41,452 nucleotides of DNA. Origin: Microbispora bryophytorum (GTDB lineage: Bacteria; Actinomycetota; Actinomycetes; Streptosporangiales; Streptosporangiaceae). The DNA lies in the NCBI RefSeq assembly GCF_006874465.1, contig NZ_VIRL01000034.1, positions 1 through 41,452 of the forward strand, in the 5' to 3' direction. This document shows, one piece after another, positions 33,051-41,452 of the stretch (position 1 is its first letter; each line of letters starts with the position of its first letter). The translations under genes were made by a program, and so were the position numbers. The notes beneath the pieces are model-generated. The model searched no databases. It worked only from the letters and a program-made list of their open reading frames with translations, and was not told the DNA's origin.

Positions 33051-34520
33051 ATGAGACGCCGCCTTGTCGTCGGGGCCGCCGTACTGGCCCTGACGACGAC
33101 CATCCCTTCGGCACCGGTCGCCGCCGAGCCCGTCGCCGGACTGCCGACGACGAGCTTCCCTCTCGGCGAGCCCGGGATACCGAAGTCGGCGGCCAAGAGC
33201 CTGGCCCCCGGAGTCAGCTACTTCACCCTTCACCACGGCACGCCACAGGACGGGTACACGGTCAGCGTCGTCGTCAAGGGCAAGGACTTCATGTCCGAGG
33301 CCAAGGCGCAGGCCCAGGCGACGGCCGTGCAGATGGCCGGTCTCGCGCCCCTCATCGTGAAGTTCACCCGACCGGCCGTCGCGGACCACCCCGCCGGCGA
33401 CTACTTCATGGTCCGGGTGGGCAGCTGGCCGCTCGACGGGAAGGCCGAGGCCGCCGAGGTCGTCAAGCAGCTCAAGGACGCCGGGGTGAGCGCGAAGGTC
33501 GACTTCCAGGGCGACGACGGCTTCGTCACCACCGGCCCCTGGAGCGTGCGGGTCATCGTCGTCGACCCGCGTACGTTCCGCGGCTCCTACCAGGCCTCTG
33601 TGGGCACGAGCGTCGCCAAGCGGGAGACGGTTTCGGCCATGGCCTCCGCCGCCAAGGCGCTCGCCGCCGTGAACGGCGGTTTCTTCGACATCCACACGCT
33701 GCCCGCCTTCCGCGGCGACCCCACCGGCATCTCCGTCGTCGGAGGCAAGTTGCTCAGCGAGGCCGTCGCCGGCCGTGTGGGCCTGGTCCTGCGGGGGCGC
33801 ACGGCCCGCGTCACTGAGTTGTCGTCCTCGGTCGCCGCCCGTGCCGCCGACGGGACCACGGCGGAGGTGACCGGCCTCAACCGGGTGCCGAAGCCGGACG
33901 AGCTGGTGATGTACACCGAGGAACTCGGGCGGGACACCCCGGAGGACGGCGGGACCGAGGTCGTCCTCGACGAATCCGGCAGGGTCACCGCCGTCCGTCA
34001 GTCCGGCGGCGCCGTGAAGCGCGGCACACGCGTGCTGCACGGGGTCGGAGCCGCCGCCGACTGGCTGTCGCAGCACGCCGGTGACGGCACGACCGTCACG
34101 GTCACGACCCGGGTCACCGACCTGCGGACGAACAAGGCCATCCCGCTGACCCCCGAGACCAACATCATCGGGGGCGCGATCGGCCTGGTCCGGAACGGCA
34201 CGACCTCCATCACCGCCTCGCGGGACGGCATGGCCAACACCAATATGATCCTGCGGCGCCACCCGCGCACGCTCGCCGGCGTCACCCGCGACGGCAAGCT
34301 CGTCATCGCGGTCGTCGACGGCCGCGCGCCGGGCAGCACGATCGGCGCGTCGTTCTTCGAGGCGGCCGAGCTCATGCGCTGGCTCGGCGCACGCGACGCG
34401 ATCAACCTGGACGGCGGCGGGTCGACCACCATGGTCATCGGCAAGAAGCCGGCCAACCGTCCCTCCGACGGCGCTGAGCGGGGAGTCGGCGACGCCCTGC
34501 TGATCGTCGGCGCGCGCTGA
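33051..34520 (+). CDS. Secreted phosphodiester glycosidase (NAGPA-type) with SPOR-like N-terminal domain
   Basis: A 489-residue exported protein with a signal peptide (about 1-26, MRRRLVVGAAVLAL ... APVAA). A SPOR-like segment (about 75-155, YFMVRVGSWPLDGKAEAAEVVKQL) may bind peptidoglycan. The C-terminal NAGPA / DUF2233 domain (about 165-489) shows VNGGFFD, TNIIGGAIGLVRNG and the family signature DAINLDGGGSTTMVI near the end. NAGPA relatives cleave GlcNAc phosphodiesters; here a cell-wall or extracellular sugar phosphodiester is a plausible substrate (inference). ATG 33051 has GGGGAG seven bases upstream. The gene is monocistronic. Confidence 0.88.
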   Translation: MRRRLVVGAAVLALTTTIPSAPVAAEPVAGLPTTSFPLGEPGIPKSAAKSLAPGVSYFTLHHGTPQDGYTVSVVVKGKDFMSEAKAQAQATAVQMAGLAPLIVKFTRPAVADHPAGDYFMVRVGSWPLDGKAEAAEVVKQLKDAGVSAKVDFQGDDGFVTTGPWSVRVIVVDPRTFRGSYQASVGTSVAKRETVSAMASAAKALAAVNGGFFDIHTLPAFRGDPTGISVVGGKLLSEAVAGRVGLVLRGRTARVTELSSSVAARAADGTTAEVTGLNRVPKPDELVMYTEELGRDTPEDGGTEVVLDESGRVTAVRQSGGAVKRGTRVLHGVGAAADWLSQHAGDGTTVTVTTRVTDLRTNKAIPLTPETNIIGGAIGLVRNGTTSITASRDGMANTNMILRRHPRTLAGVTRDGKLVIAVVDGRAPGSTIGASFFEAAELMRWLGARDAINLDGGGSTTMVIGKKPANRPSDGAERGVGDALLIVGAR

Positions 34521-34538
34521 GCCTGCTCCTGGGTCTGC

Positions 34539-35429
34539 TCACACCGGAGACGCCGCGAGCAGACGAGCGACAGTGTCGTCGTCGCAGGTGTCCCAGAACG
34601 CACCGACCGTGTCTTCGAGGTGGTCGAACGAGGCCGCCTCGAAGAGCACCTCCTGATACTTCGTGATGTCGTAGTGGGTGGTCCCCATCGCGGCGAGGTC
34701 GAGCGGGCGGATGTCCATCCCGCGGAACTCCTCGATCTCGCCGTACGAGCTGAGAATCCCCGCGCCGTACGCCCTGGGCTCGCCGTCCTCCCGCATGACG
34801 CCGAACTCCAGCGTGAACCAGAACACCTTGGACACGAACTCCAGCGCCTCATTGGTCTCCACCTGGCGCGCCGCCCGGCCCGCGGCCCGGTACAGCGCGG
34901 CGAAACGAGGCGAAGCCAGGGTGTTCGCGTGCCCGATCACCTCGTGGACGACGTCCGGCTCGGGGGTGTAGAGGGGCACGGAATGGTGCCGGATGTACTG
35001 GGTGGAGTGGAACAGGCCGTCTGCCAGGACGCCGTAGAACTCACGGAGCGGGACCAGCCCCGCCGCCGGCAGGTAGCGGAATCCGGTCAGCGGCTCAAGA
35101 AGGTCGCCGACCTCCTGGAGCTGCGGGATGCGGTCCTTGGGCAGGCCGAGCCGTCCGGTCGCGTCGAGGAACTCGCGCACCGCGTACTTCCGATGCTTGA
35201 CCGCCAGTTCCTTGGTGACGAGCGCCCACACCTGGTGCTCCTCGTCGGTGTACTCGGCCGTCGGGATGGGATCACCGGGGGTGTGACCGAGCGCCAGCGC
35301 CGCGATCGCGTTGCGCCGCTGACGGTAGACGGCGTCCGCGAAACCGGGATGGCTCGTGGCCAACTCGACGACGACGGATCCGTCATCCTTCGTCGCCACC
35401 GGAGCGAAATACTGCGCTTCTTCAAACAT
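34539..35429 (-). CDS. phhA: Phenylalanine 4-monooxygenase
   Basis: This enzyme hydroxylates phenylalanine to tyrosine with O2 and a tetrahydropterin cofactor. The 296-residue protein matches the catalytic domain of aromatic amino acid hydroxylases: FGVMREDGEPRAYGAGILSSYGE near the C terminus, and the iron ligands His162, His167 (HEVIGH) and Glu208 (FTLEFG). It lacks the N-terminal ACT regulatory domain of animal enzymes, as is usual in bacteria. ATG 35429 (MFEEAQYF) is chosen; GGGAG lies too close to serve well, so initiation is uncertain. It is divergent from an Lrp/AsnC regulator across 131 bp, the common phhA layout in actinobacteria, suggesting amino-acid-responsive control. Confidence 0.95.
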   Translation of the reverse strand: MFEEAQYFAPVATKDDGSVVVELATSHPGFADAVYRQRRNAIAALALGHTPGDPIPTAEYTDEEHQVWALVTKELAVKHRKYAVREFLDATGRLGLPKDRIPQLQEVGDLLEPLTGFRYLPAAGLVPLREFYGVLADGLFHSTQYIRHHSVPLYTPEPDVVHEVIGHANTLASPRFAALYRAAGRAARQVETNEALEFVSKVFWFTLEFGVMREDGEPRAYGAGILSSYGEIEEFRGMDIRPLDLAAMGTTHYDITKYQEVLFEAASFDHLEDTVGAFWDTCDDDTVARLLAASPV

Positions 35430-35479
35430 ACTCCCATATGACAGCAAGTAACCGCTTCGCTGGCAAGAGTGACCAGTCA

Positions 35480-35510
35480 GAGTGTGCGAAACGCTCAAAA
35501 CCGCGCACTC
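35480..35510. promoter_or_regulatory. Inverted repeat between phhA and the Lrp gene
   Basis: GAGTGTGCG (35480-35488) and CGCGCACTC (35502-35510) are inverted repeats with one mismatch, centres 22 bp apart. It lies in the divergent promoter gap and is a candidate site for the adjacent Lrp/AsnC regulator. Confidence 0.4.
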
Positions 35511-35548
35511 GCGGTCGGTCGCACTGGTCGATTCGCTCAGTCGAGGCG

Positions 35549-35554
35549 TACCCT
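35549..35554 (+). promoter_or_regulatory. -10 box of the Lrp/AsnC gene (leaderless start)
   Basis: TACCCT ends seven bases before ATG 35561, with no Shine-Dalgarno sequence. It selects 35561 over upstream in-frame starts. Confidence 0.55.
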
Positions 35555-35560
35555 CGGCGC

Positions 35561-36034
35561 ATGCTCGACGCGCTCGACAGCCGCCTGCTGACCACCATGC
35601 GGGCCAACCCCCGGATCGGGCTCACCGAACTGGCCCGCCTGCTCGGCGTGGCTCGCGGCACCGTCCAGGCACGACTCGACAAGCTCATCGCGCGCGGCGT
35701 CATCAGCGACTTCGGCCCGACGATCACGACAGAGCAGATCGGCTACCCCATCCTCGCCTTCGCGTCCCTGCAGATCGCGCAGGGCCGGCTGACCGAGGCC
35801 GTGCGGTGGCTGGCCGACGTCCCGGAGATCCTCGAGGTGTACGGCACCAGCGGCCAGGCCGACCTGCTGTGCCGCGTGGCCGCCCGCAGCACCCCGCACC
35901 TCCAGGAGATCATCGCCCGGATCCTCGCCTCACCCGCCATCCAGCGGACCGACACGACGATCGCCCTGTCGACCCAGATCCCCTTCCGCATCGAACCCCT
36001 GCTGCAGGCCGCGGTCACGCCGCCCACACCGTAA
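35561..36034 (+). CDS. Lrp/AsnC-family transcriptional regulator
   Basis: A 157-residue protein with an N-terminal helix-turn-helix (about 1-55, LDALDSRLLTTMRANPRIGL ... GVARGTVQARLDKLIARGVI) and a C-terminal RAM/ACT-like effector domain (about 65-145). Divergent orientation to phhA points to phenylalanine or tyrosine sensing (inference). The -10 box at 35549-35554 supports a leaderless start at ATG 35561. Confidence 0.92.
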   Translation: MLDALDSRLLTTMRANPRIGLTELARLLGVARGTVQARLDKLIARGVISDFGPTITTEQIGYPILAFASLQIAQGRLTEAVRWLADVPEILEVYGTSGQADLLCRVAARSTPHLQEIIARILASPAIQRTDTTIALSTQIPFRIEPLLQAAVTPPTP

Positions 36035-36101
36035 CGACCGCGCTGCGGCGGACCGAGTGAAGACGAACGGGCACAGACACCGGCTCGGGCCGTTTCGGTA
36101 C

Positions 36102-37193
36102 CTAGCCGACTGCATTCGGTGGTGGTGTGGGCAGCTCGACGACGACACGGAGTCCGCCCGCAGGGCAGGGGACGATGGTGAGGGATCCATCGTGCGCTTG
36201 GGCGATCCTCTTGACGATTGCCAGGCCGAGGCCGACGCCTGGATGGGCGTCGCATACTCTTCCGGTGCCGCGCTGGAACGGTTCGGTGAGTGTCGCGGCC
36301 AACTCTGGAGACAGCGTCTCGCCGCTGTTTTCGACAGTGAGCACCACCGTCTCGGGACGGACGCTGGTCGTGACCCGCACGGTGCCGCGTCCGGGCAGGT
36401 TATGCACGATCGCGTTGTGCATCAGGTTCGTCGTCATCTGCAGCAGGAGCGTGTGCGACCCCAAAACCGCGGTGATCTCACCGGAGGTCTCGATGGTGAC
36501 ACCGCGCTTCTCGGCGAGCGGGAGCAGTGTCTCGGCGGCCTCTTCCACGAGTAGGGACAGGTCGGCGGGCTCTTGGGTGAAGGACCTCTGGTCAGCACGG
36601 CTGAGCAGGAGTAGCGCCTCAGTGAGGTCGATCGCGCGAGCGTTAACAGCGTGGAGGCGGGCGAGGAGTTCGCCATGGTCGTGTTTCGGGTCCTTGCGAG
36701 CCACGTCGAGAATCGACTGCGAGATCGCCAGCGGGGTGCGCAGTTCATGCGAGGCGTTGGTCGCGAATCTCTGGTGTTCGGCGACGTGTGCTTCGAGCCG
36801 GGCGAGCATGGCGTCGAAGGCGTCGGCGAGTTCGCGGAACTCGTCTCTGCGGCCTTCCAGCCGGATGCGGTGCGAGAGCGACCCGCTCGCGGCCACGCGT
36901 GTCGCGTCCGTGATGCGGGTCAGCGGAGCGAGCATGCGGCCGGCGAGAATCCACCCTCCCACGAGGCCGAACACTAGAAGGAAGACCAACACGATGGCCG
37001 CGGCCGGGGCGAAGGCAACCAGGAGGAGGTACCGGTTGGGTGCTATGCCGAGAAGGCCGGGCCAACCGTCGGGTACGTAGCGGAGCAGGAACATCCATAC
37101 GGCAGCGAGCAGCAAGGCGCCGGCAAGCATGAGGAACCCGGCGTAGCTGAGGGTGAGTTTGATGCGAACGCTCAACCCAGGCGCCCTATCCAC
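36102..37193 (-). CDS. Two-component sensor histidine kinase next to the ABC transporter
   Basis: A 363-residue kinase with TM1 (about 12-36), a very short outer loop (about 37-55), TM2 (about 56-84), HAMP (about 85-138), H-box TNASHELRTPL (His149), N-box TNLMHNAIVHN and G-box GVGLGLAIV. The N-box has NLMHNA rather than the usual NLxxNA with Asp/Glu, but the key Asn is present. GTG 37193 overlaps the response regulator stop. The small sensory loop resembles intramembrane-sensing kinases that control MacB/Bce-type ABC transporters, fitting the transporter divergent from this operon. Confidence 0.92.
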   Translation of the reverse strand: MDRAPGLSVRIKLTLSYAGFLMLAGALLLAAVWMFLLRYVPDGWPGLLGIAPNRYLLLVAFAPAAAIVLVFLLVFGLVGGWILAGRMLAPLTRITDATRVAASGSLSHRIRLEGRRDEFRELADAFDAMLARLEAHVAEHQRFATNASHELRTPLAISQSILDVARKDPKHDHGELLARLHAVNARAIDLTEALLLLSRADQRSFTQEPADLSLLVEEAAETLLPLAEKRGVTIETSGEITAVLGSHTLLLQMTTNLMHNAIVHNLPGRGTVRVTTSVRPETVVLTVENSGETLSPELAATLTEPFQRGTGRVCDAHPGVGLGLAIVKRIAQAHDGSLTIVPCPAGGLRVVVELPTPPPNAVG

Positions 37194-37881
37194 GGTCCCG
37201 TTCCTCACGCCCGGCGTCGGGTTTCGTGTGGATGCGGTAGCCGACGCCGGGCACGGTGACGATGATCTCGGGTGCGCCGAGTCGTTTCCGCAGGGCGGAA
37301 ACGGTGATGCGGACGGCGTTGGTGAAGGGGTCGGCATTCTCGTCCCACGCCCGCTCCAAGAGCTCTTCGGCACTGACGACACCGCCTTCGGCGGCCACGA
37401 GGACTTCGAGCACGGCGAACTGTTTCCGGGTGAGCGCGACGTAGCGGCCGTCGCGGAAGACCTCGCGGCGGAACGGATCCAGACGCAGGCCTGCGATCTC
37501 TCGTACGGGTGGCCTGTTGTACGCGCGCCTGCGGTCGAGTGCTCTGAGCCGGAGCACGAGTTCTTTGAGTGCGAAGGGTTTCGTGAGGTAGTCGTCGGCG
37601 CCGAGCCCGAATCCGGAGGCCTTGTCGTCGAGCCGGTCGGCAGCGGTGAGCATGAGGATGGGCATGCCACTGCCGGAGGCGACGATACGCTTGGCGATCT
37701 CGTCCCCGGAGGGGCCGGGGACATCGCGGTCGAGGACGGCGATGTCGTAGGCGTTGATGGTCAGCAGTTCCAGAGCGGTGTCACCGTCACCGGCGATGTC
37801 GGCGGCGATCGCTTCCAGGCGCAGGCCATCGCGGACGGCTTCCGCCAGGTAGGGCTCGTCCTCGACGATCAACACACGCAT
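37186..37881 (-). CDS. OmpR-family response regulator next to the ABC transporter
   Basis: A 231-residue regulator: receiver (1-115; Glu7/Asp8, Asp51 in VLDRDVPG, Lys in YLTKPFA) and winged helix (about 130-222, ending VPGVGYRIHTKP). A TAGCCT -10 box (37889-37894, minus strand) stands seven bases before ATG 37881, a leaderless start. It is co-translated with the kinase and divergent from the ABC ATPase gene (gap 37882-37968), the likely target. It resembles the regulator at 16229-16882 in sequence (both DENADPFT before the recognition helix). Confidence 0.94.
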   Translation of the reverse strand: MRVLIVEDEPYLAEAVRDGLRLEAIAADIAGDGDTALELLTINAYDIAVLDRDVPGPSGDEIAKRIVASGSGMPILMLTAADRLDDKASGFGLGADDYLTKPFALKELVLRLRALDRRRAYNRPPVREIAGLRLDPFRREVFRDGRYVALTRKQFAVLEVLVAAEGGVVSAEELLERAWDENADPFTNAVRITVSALRKRLGAPEIIVTVPGVGYRIHTKPDAGREERDRG

Positions 37882-37888
37882 ACTCTCG

Positions 37889-37894
37889 AGGCTA
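37889..37894 (-). promoter_or_regulatory. -10 box of the second response regulator (leaderless start)
   Basis: TAGCCT on the minus strand is followed by seven bases and ATG 37881, without a ribosome-binding site. Confidence 0.5.
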
Positions 37895-37968
37895 CGAGCC
37901 GGAACATATCCTCGGCATATCGAAAACCGCATAGGCCCTGACAACACCATGCTGCCTTGACTGCAGGC

Positions 37969-38703
37969 ATGACCTGCAGCGAACCGGCGCGAACAGCACC
38001 CCGCCACCCAGCCCAGACCCGGGACTCGGTTGCCGCCAGCGCGCGGAACCTGACCAAGACCTACGGCCACGGCCAAGGCGACACCAAGGTGCATGCCCTG
38101 CGTGGCGCCAACCTCGACCTCCCGCGAGGCAGGTTCACCGCGATCATGGGCCCAAGCGGATCGGGCAAGTCCACGCTGATGCACTGCCTGGCCGGACTCG
38201 ACCAACCCAGCGGCGGCACCGTCACCGTGGCCGGCACCGACCTCGGATCACTCGACGACGACGCGCTCACGATCTTCCGCCGCGAGCACATCGGCTTCGT
38301 TTTCCAGTCGTTCAACCTGCTGCCGATGCTCACCGCGGGCGAGAACATCGTGCTCCCCCTTGAGCTGGGCGGTCGCCGGGTCGACGACGCGGCGCGGGAG
38401 CGCGCGCGCATGCTTGCCGACATCCTCGGCGTGGCTGGCAGGCTCGGCCACCGGCCCGCGGAGCTGTCCGGCGGTCAGCAGCAGCGAGTCGCGATCGCCA
38501 GGGCGCTGATCACCCAGCCGGATCTGCTCTTCGCCGACGAGCCCACGGGAAGCCTGGACAGCACCACGTCGGCGGAGGTGCTGGATCACCTGCGCCGGTC
38601 GTCGCGCGAGCTCGGCCAGGCCGTCGTGATGGTCACGCACGAGCGGGACGCGGCGGCGTACGCCGACTACGTGGTCACCATGCAGGACGGGCGGATCGTC
38701 TGA
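37969..38703 (+). CDS. MacB/LolD-type ABC transporter ATPase
   Basis: A 244-residue ATPase: Walker A GPSGSGKST (61-69), Q-loop FQSFNL (112-117), signature LSGGQQQR (166-173), Walker B LLFADEP (186-192), and an H-loop VTHERD. It belongs to the group that powers FtsX-type permeases (MacB, LolD, BceA). An N-terminal extension of about 25 residues precedes the domain. ATG 37969 is used; an in-frame TTG at 37957 is less likely. Its TGA overlaps the permease ATG by one base, so they form one unit. Divergence from a two-component system suggests induction by cell-envelope stress or a peptide antibiotic (inference). Confidence 0.95.
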   Translation: MTCSEPARTAPRHPAQTRDSVAASARNLTKTYGHGQGDTKVHALRGANLDLPRGRFTAIMGPSGSGKSTLMHCLAGLDQPSGGTVTVAGTDLGSLDDDALTIFRREHIGFVFQSFNLLPMLTAGENIVLPLELGGRRVDDAARERARMLADILGVAGRLGHRPAELSGGQQQRVAIARALITQPDLLFADEPTGSLDSTTSAEVLDHLRRSSRELGQAVVMVTHERDAAAYADYVVTMQDGRIV

Positions 38704-41114
38704 TGCGTACCGTCCTCCTCGCGTCGCTGCGCGCCCACATCCGCAGGTATGTCGCAGCGGCCATCGCGGTCGCCGTCGCGGTCGCCTTCGTCGTCGTGGT
38801 CGGCGTGCTCACGTCCGGGGCACACAGCGGACTCTTGGACGGCCTGGGGGCGCCGTACCGCAATGCCGACCACGTGGTCTCGGCGGCGAGGTGGCCATCA
38901 AACGAGCTGGACCCGAAGGCCGCGATCGCCTACACCGAGCGACACGGTGAGAACGCGGCCGCGACCGGCCGGGCAATGCTGTCGGCGCGCGCGAACGGCC
39001 GACGGCTCTCGGAAACAACCGTAGGGCCGATCGCCACCTCGGAGGATTGGCGCTGGCAGAAGCTCAGCTCGGGTCACTTCCCGGCAGGCACGGGCGAAGC
39101 GGTGGCGGACGTGTACTTCGCGCTGGCCGAGAACATCGCGGCCGGCGACCAGGTTCGGATCGGCGAGGGCGCCGCCGCGCGTGACGTACGAGTGGTCGGT
39201 CTCGTGGAGTCGCCCTCGCCTCCGGCCCAGGCCTCGATGTACGTCACCTGGCCGCAGTTGCTGCAGTGGCGCGACCAACTCCACGTGACCGCGGTGGCGG
39301 TGCGCGGGGAGGTGGGTCAGCTCCCCGAAGGCGCGAAGGCGCAGTCGCCGGACGCGTTCGCCGCGGAGCGGCTGACCTATGTCCAGAACCGGGTGGACAG
39401 CCTGTCAGTGATGCTGCTGTTGTTCGCCAGCACCGCGATCTTCGTCTCGGTCCTGGTCATATCGAACACGTTCTCCATCCTGTTCGCGCAACGACTCCGC
39501 GACTTCGCGCTGCTGCGGTGCATCGGCGCGACGCGGCGGCAGGTGGTGCGTTCGGTACGCCGCGAGGCAGCCGTCGTCGGGGTGCTCGCGTCACTGACCG
39601 GGACACTGGTCGGTATCGGTCTCGGCTATGGGCTGATCGTCCTGATCAACGCCTTCACGCCCGCCATCCCGATGGGCGCCGCCGGGGTGCCCACGCCCTG
39701 GCTGCTCGGAGGTTTCGCCGTCGGCCTGGTGGTCACCATGGTCGCGTCCTGGTTGCCGACTCGACGTGTGGTGCAGGTGAGCCCTCTGGCGGCGCTGCGC
39801 CCGGATGCCCCGGTCGGCGTGCGGACGGCTACCGGCCTGGTGCGGCTGGCGCTCGCGGCGATCCTCCTGCTCACCGGGCTGGCCCTGCTCGGGGTGGCGA
39901 TGGCCCAAGGCAGTACGCCGGTGATGGTGGCAGGCGGCGGAGCGGTGTTCGCCGGCGTGCTCATCTTCGGACCGGTGCTCGTTCCCCGCCTGGTTCGGAT
40001 CATCGGCGCGCTGCTCGGCCCCGCCGGGCGGCTGGCGACCAAGAACGCTGTGCGCAATCCGCGACGGACCGCCACCACCACTGCCTCCCTGCTGGTCGGC
40101 GTCACCTTGACGACCGCTGTACTCACCGGGATGGCCACCTGGCGTTCGTCGTTGGACGAGCAGATCGGCAGGGACCACCCCGTCGATGTCGCGCTCACCT
40201 CGCCCAAGGAGCCGGTCACCACCGACCTCCTCGTCCGGGTACGTCACACGCCCGGTGTGGAGCAGGCCATTGCGGTGGACGGCGCCGTGGCCCGAGTGGC
40301 CGGGCTCGACAAACCGATCCCGGTTGTCGCCGCGCCGGCCGTGGCGCAGGTGGCCCGCGACGGCGGGGCGTTCGCCCGCGTCGAACCGGGGCAGATCAAA
40401 ATGGATTCCGGGGCCTTCGGCAAGAACCTGAGTTTCCGGCCCGGTGACCGGGTCACCGTGCGCGTCGGCGAGCGGCAAGCCCAGTTGCAGGTCGCGGTCG
40501 GCACCGGCTGGGGCCCGGTGGGCGTGGTCGCGCCCGAGACGCTGGCGACACTCACCGACGCCGCCCAGCCGCGCGCCATCTGGATCCGCGCCTCCTCCCA
40601 GGCCGACCCTGCTCGGCTCGGCATCGACCTGGACGAGCTCGCGGATCCGGTCGGCGCGACCATCGAGAACGGGTTGCGGACCTGGGAATCGCTGGACCAG
40701 CAGCTGGGGATCTACACCTGGTCAGCGCTCGGCCTGCTCGGCATCGCCGTCGTGATCGCCCTGATCGGGATCGCCAACACCCTGGGCCTCTCCGTGCTCG
40801 AACGCGCCCGCGAACACGCGATGCTCCGCGCGCTCGGGCTCACCCGTAGACAACTGCGACAGATGCTGGCGACCGAGGCAGTGCTGCTGTCAGTGGTGGC
40901 CACCCTGCTCGGCACCGTGATCGGTGTCGGGTTCGCCTGGGTCGGCTACGAGACCATCGTGAAGCGGGCTGTCAGCGACGCCGTCATGCAAGTCCCCTGG
41001 CCGTCTATCAGCGCCGTCGTCCTCATCACCGCCCTTGCCGGACTCCTCGCCGCTGTCCTCCCGGCACGCCGGGCCGCCCGGGTCACTCCAGCGGCAGGGC
41101 TGTCCCTCGAATGA
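38703..41114 (+). CDS. FtsX-family ABC transporter permease
   Basis: An 803-residue membrane protein with two FtsX units: TM near 15-37, an extracytoplasmic MacB-PCD-like region (about 40-210), three TM segments (about 228-340), a central linker with TM pairs (about 385-440), another extracytoplasmic domain (about 475-650), then the last three TM segments (about 660-790). FtsX signatures recur (FALLRCIGATRRQVVRSV; AMLRALGLTRRQLRQML). It partners the overlapping ATPase. Such permeases move peptides or lipoproteins or act mechanically on the envelope; the substrate is unknown. Confidence 0.92.
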   Translation: MRTVLLASLRAHIRRYVAAAIAVAVAVAFVVVVGVLTSGAHSGLLDGLGAPYRNADHVVSAARWPSNELDPKAAIAYTERHGENAAATGRAMLSARANGRRLSETTVGPIATSEDWRWQKLSSGHFPAGTGEAVADVYFALAENIAAGDQVRIGEGAAARDVRVVGLVESPSPPAQASMYVTWPQLLQWRDQLHVTAVAVRGEVGQLPEGAKAQSPDAFAAERLTYVQNRVDSLSVMLLLFASTAIFVSVLVISNTFSILFAQRLRDFALLRCIGATRRQVVRSVRREAAVVGVLASLTGTLVGIGLGYGLIVLINAFTPAIPMGAAGVPTPWLLGGFAVGLVVTMVASWLPTRRVVQVSPLAALRPDAPVGVRTATGLVRLALAAILLLTGLALLGVAMAQGSTPVMVAGGGAVFAGVLIFGPVLVPRLVRIIGALLGPAGRLATKNAVRNPRRTATTTASLLVGVTLTTAVLTGMATWRSSLDEQIGRDHPVDVALTSPKEPVTTDLLVRVRHTPGVEQAIAVDGAVARVAGLDKPIPVVAAPAVAQVARDGGAFARVEPGQIKMDSGAFGKNLSFRPGDRVTVRVGERQAQLQVAVGTGWGPVGVVAPETLATLTDAAQPRAIWIRASSQADPARLGIDLDELADPVGATIENGLRTWESLDQQLGIYTWSALGLLGIAVVIALIGIANTLGLSVLERAREHAMLRALGLTRRQLRQMLATEAVLLSVVATLLGTVIGVGFAWVGYETIVKRAVSDAVMQVPWPSISAVVLITALAGLLAAVLPARRAARVTPAAGLSLE

Positions 41115-41227
41115 TGCCTTCGTCAATCGCTTGGCCGATTGGCTGCTGAGGAGCCGGGGCGGCCCTGCACCACAATCTCAGCCGACGTTTTCATCCGGTG
41201 CCGGCCGGCAACCCCGGACATGCGAAA

Positions 41228-41251
41228 GCCCCGGCCAACCACAGCCGGGGC
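41228..41251. terminator. Hairpin between the permease gene and the rRNA operon
   Basis: GCCCCGGC (41228-41235) and GCCGGGGC (41244-41251) form a perfect 8-bp stem with an 8-base loop. It may serve the permease operon or act as a second terminator for the oncoming rRNA operon. The rest of 41115-41336 holds no gene. Confidence 0.55.
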
Positions 41252-41270
41252 ACCACATCCCAGGAACAAA

Positions 41271-41324
41271 CACGGGGAAAAAACCCCAACAAATGCGGAA
41301 GGGCCACCCCAATGGGATGGCCCT
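41271..41324 (-). terminator. rRNA operon terminator
   Basis: Read on the minus strand, just after the 5S rRNA: AGGGCCATCC and GGGTGGCCCT form a 10-bp stem (41315-41324 with 41300-41309) with a 5-base loop, followed further on by GGGGTTTTTTCCCC (41271-41284), which supplies a T-run. This is a typical strong terminator placement behind rrn. Confidence 0.75.
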
Positions 41325-41336
41325 CCACAAAGATTG

Positions 41337-41452
41337 TCCGGCGGCGTCCTACTCTCCCACACCGTCCCCGGTGCAGTACCATCGGCGCTGGCAGGCTTAA
41401 CTTCCGGGTTCGGAATGTAACCGGGTGTTTCCCTGCCGCTATAACCGCCGTA
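41337..41452 (-). rRNA. rrf: 5S ribosomal RNA
   Basis: On the minus strand the sequence reads GGCGGTTATAGCGGCAGGG, then the conserved CCCGGTTACATTCCGAACCC and GAAGTTAAGCC, and ends GGGAGAGTAGGACGCCGCC, the actinobacterial 5S pattern. The ends pair (GGCGG with CCGCC). About 116 bases are in view; one or two 5'-most bases may lie beyond the window. 23S and 16S genes should follow to the right. Confidence 0.95.

Noticed and set aside
41035..41400. Open frame running over the permease end and rRNA terminator
   Set aside because: It overlaps the permease C terminus, the terminators and the 5S gene; no coding signal.

Overview
The window is GC-rich DNA with strongly G/C-biased third codon positions, frequent GTG starts, TANNNT-type -10 boxes placed 6-7 bases before start codons, and actinobacterial families throughout (PucR, DUF3037, DUF4081-GNAT, secreted AA10-CBM2 enzyme, phosphodiester glycosidase). 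It is a chromosomal piece of an actinomycete. A Streptosporangiales-type organism (Nonomuraea, Microbispora or Streptosporangium-like) is my best inference, but the sequence does not prove it. The right edge enters an rRNA operon: a 5S rRNA on the minus strand, with its terminator, closes the window.

Layout. 1-404: tail of a gene entering from the left, with twelve 12-bp tandem repeats. 511-3144: a metallo-beta-lactamase-fold, alkyl-sulfatase-like protein whose metal-binding histidines are all arginine, then a HipA-like kinase overlapping a DUF3037 gene. 3211-9797: the non-mevalonate isoprenoid genes dxr and ispG and the GNAT gene that usually follows ispG. The usual M50 protease gene between dxr and ispG is absent; an opposite-strand AA10-CBM2 lytic polysaccharide monooxygenase gene is there instead, and an S33 secreted peptidase gene separates ispG from the GNAT gene. 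10040-12322: two tandem secreted trypsin-fold proteases. 12408-16882: PPK2, an aldo-keto reductase divergent from its probable TetR repressor with two operators, and an OmpR/HK two-component system divergent from a secreted S41 peptidase (16970-18322).

18392-32509 is a catabolic island: two aldehyde dehydrogenases (one CoA-acylating, mmsA-like), GabT, a second class-III aminotransferase translationally coupled to mmsA, a PotD-like solute-binding lipoprotein without permease or ATPase, two PucR regulators, two TetR regulators and a DHA2 exporter. Together they fit import and breakdown of polyamines, GABA, beta-alanine or beta-aminoisobutyrate to succinate and acyl-CoA. The only two TTA leucine codons I found in the window are in two regulators of this island, suggesting bldA-type control. 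32706-36034: a small hypothetical protein behind a structured leader, a secreted phosphodiester glycosidase, and phenylalanine 4-monooxygenase divergent from an Lrp/AsnC regulator. 36102-41114: a second OmpR/HK pair divergent from a MacB-type ABC ATPase and a large FtsX permease, then the rRNA operon.

I see no tRNA, CRISPR array, insertion sequence, phage or large biosynthetic cluster. The most distinctive items are the histidine-less MBL protein beside the HipA-like/DUF3037 pair, the rearranged dxr-ispG locus carrying an LPMO, clear multi-copy palindromic operators, and about eight apparently leaderless genes.
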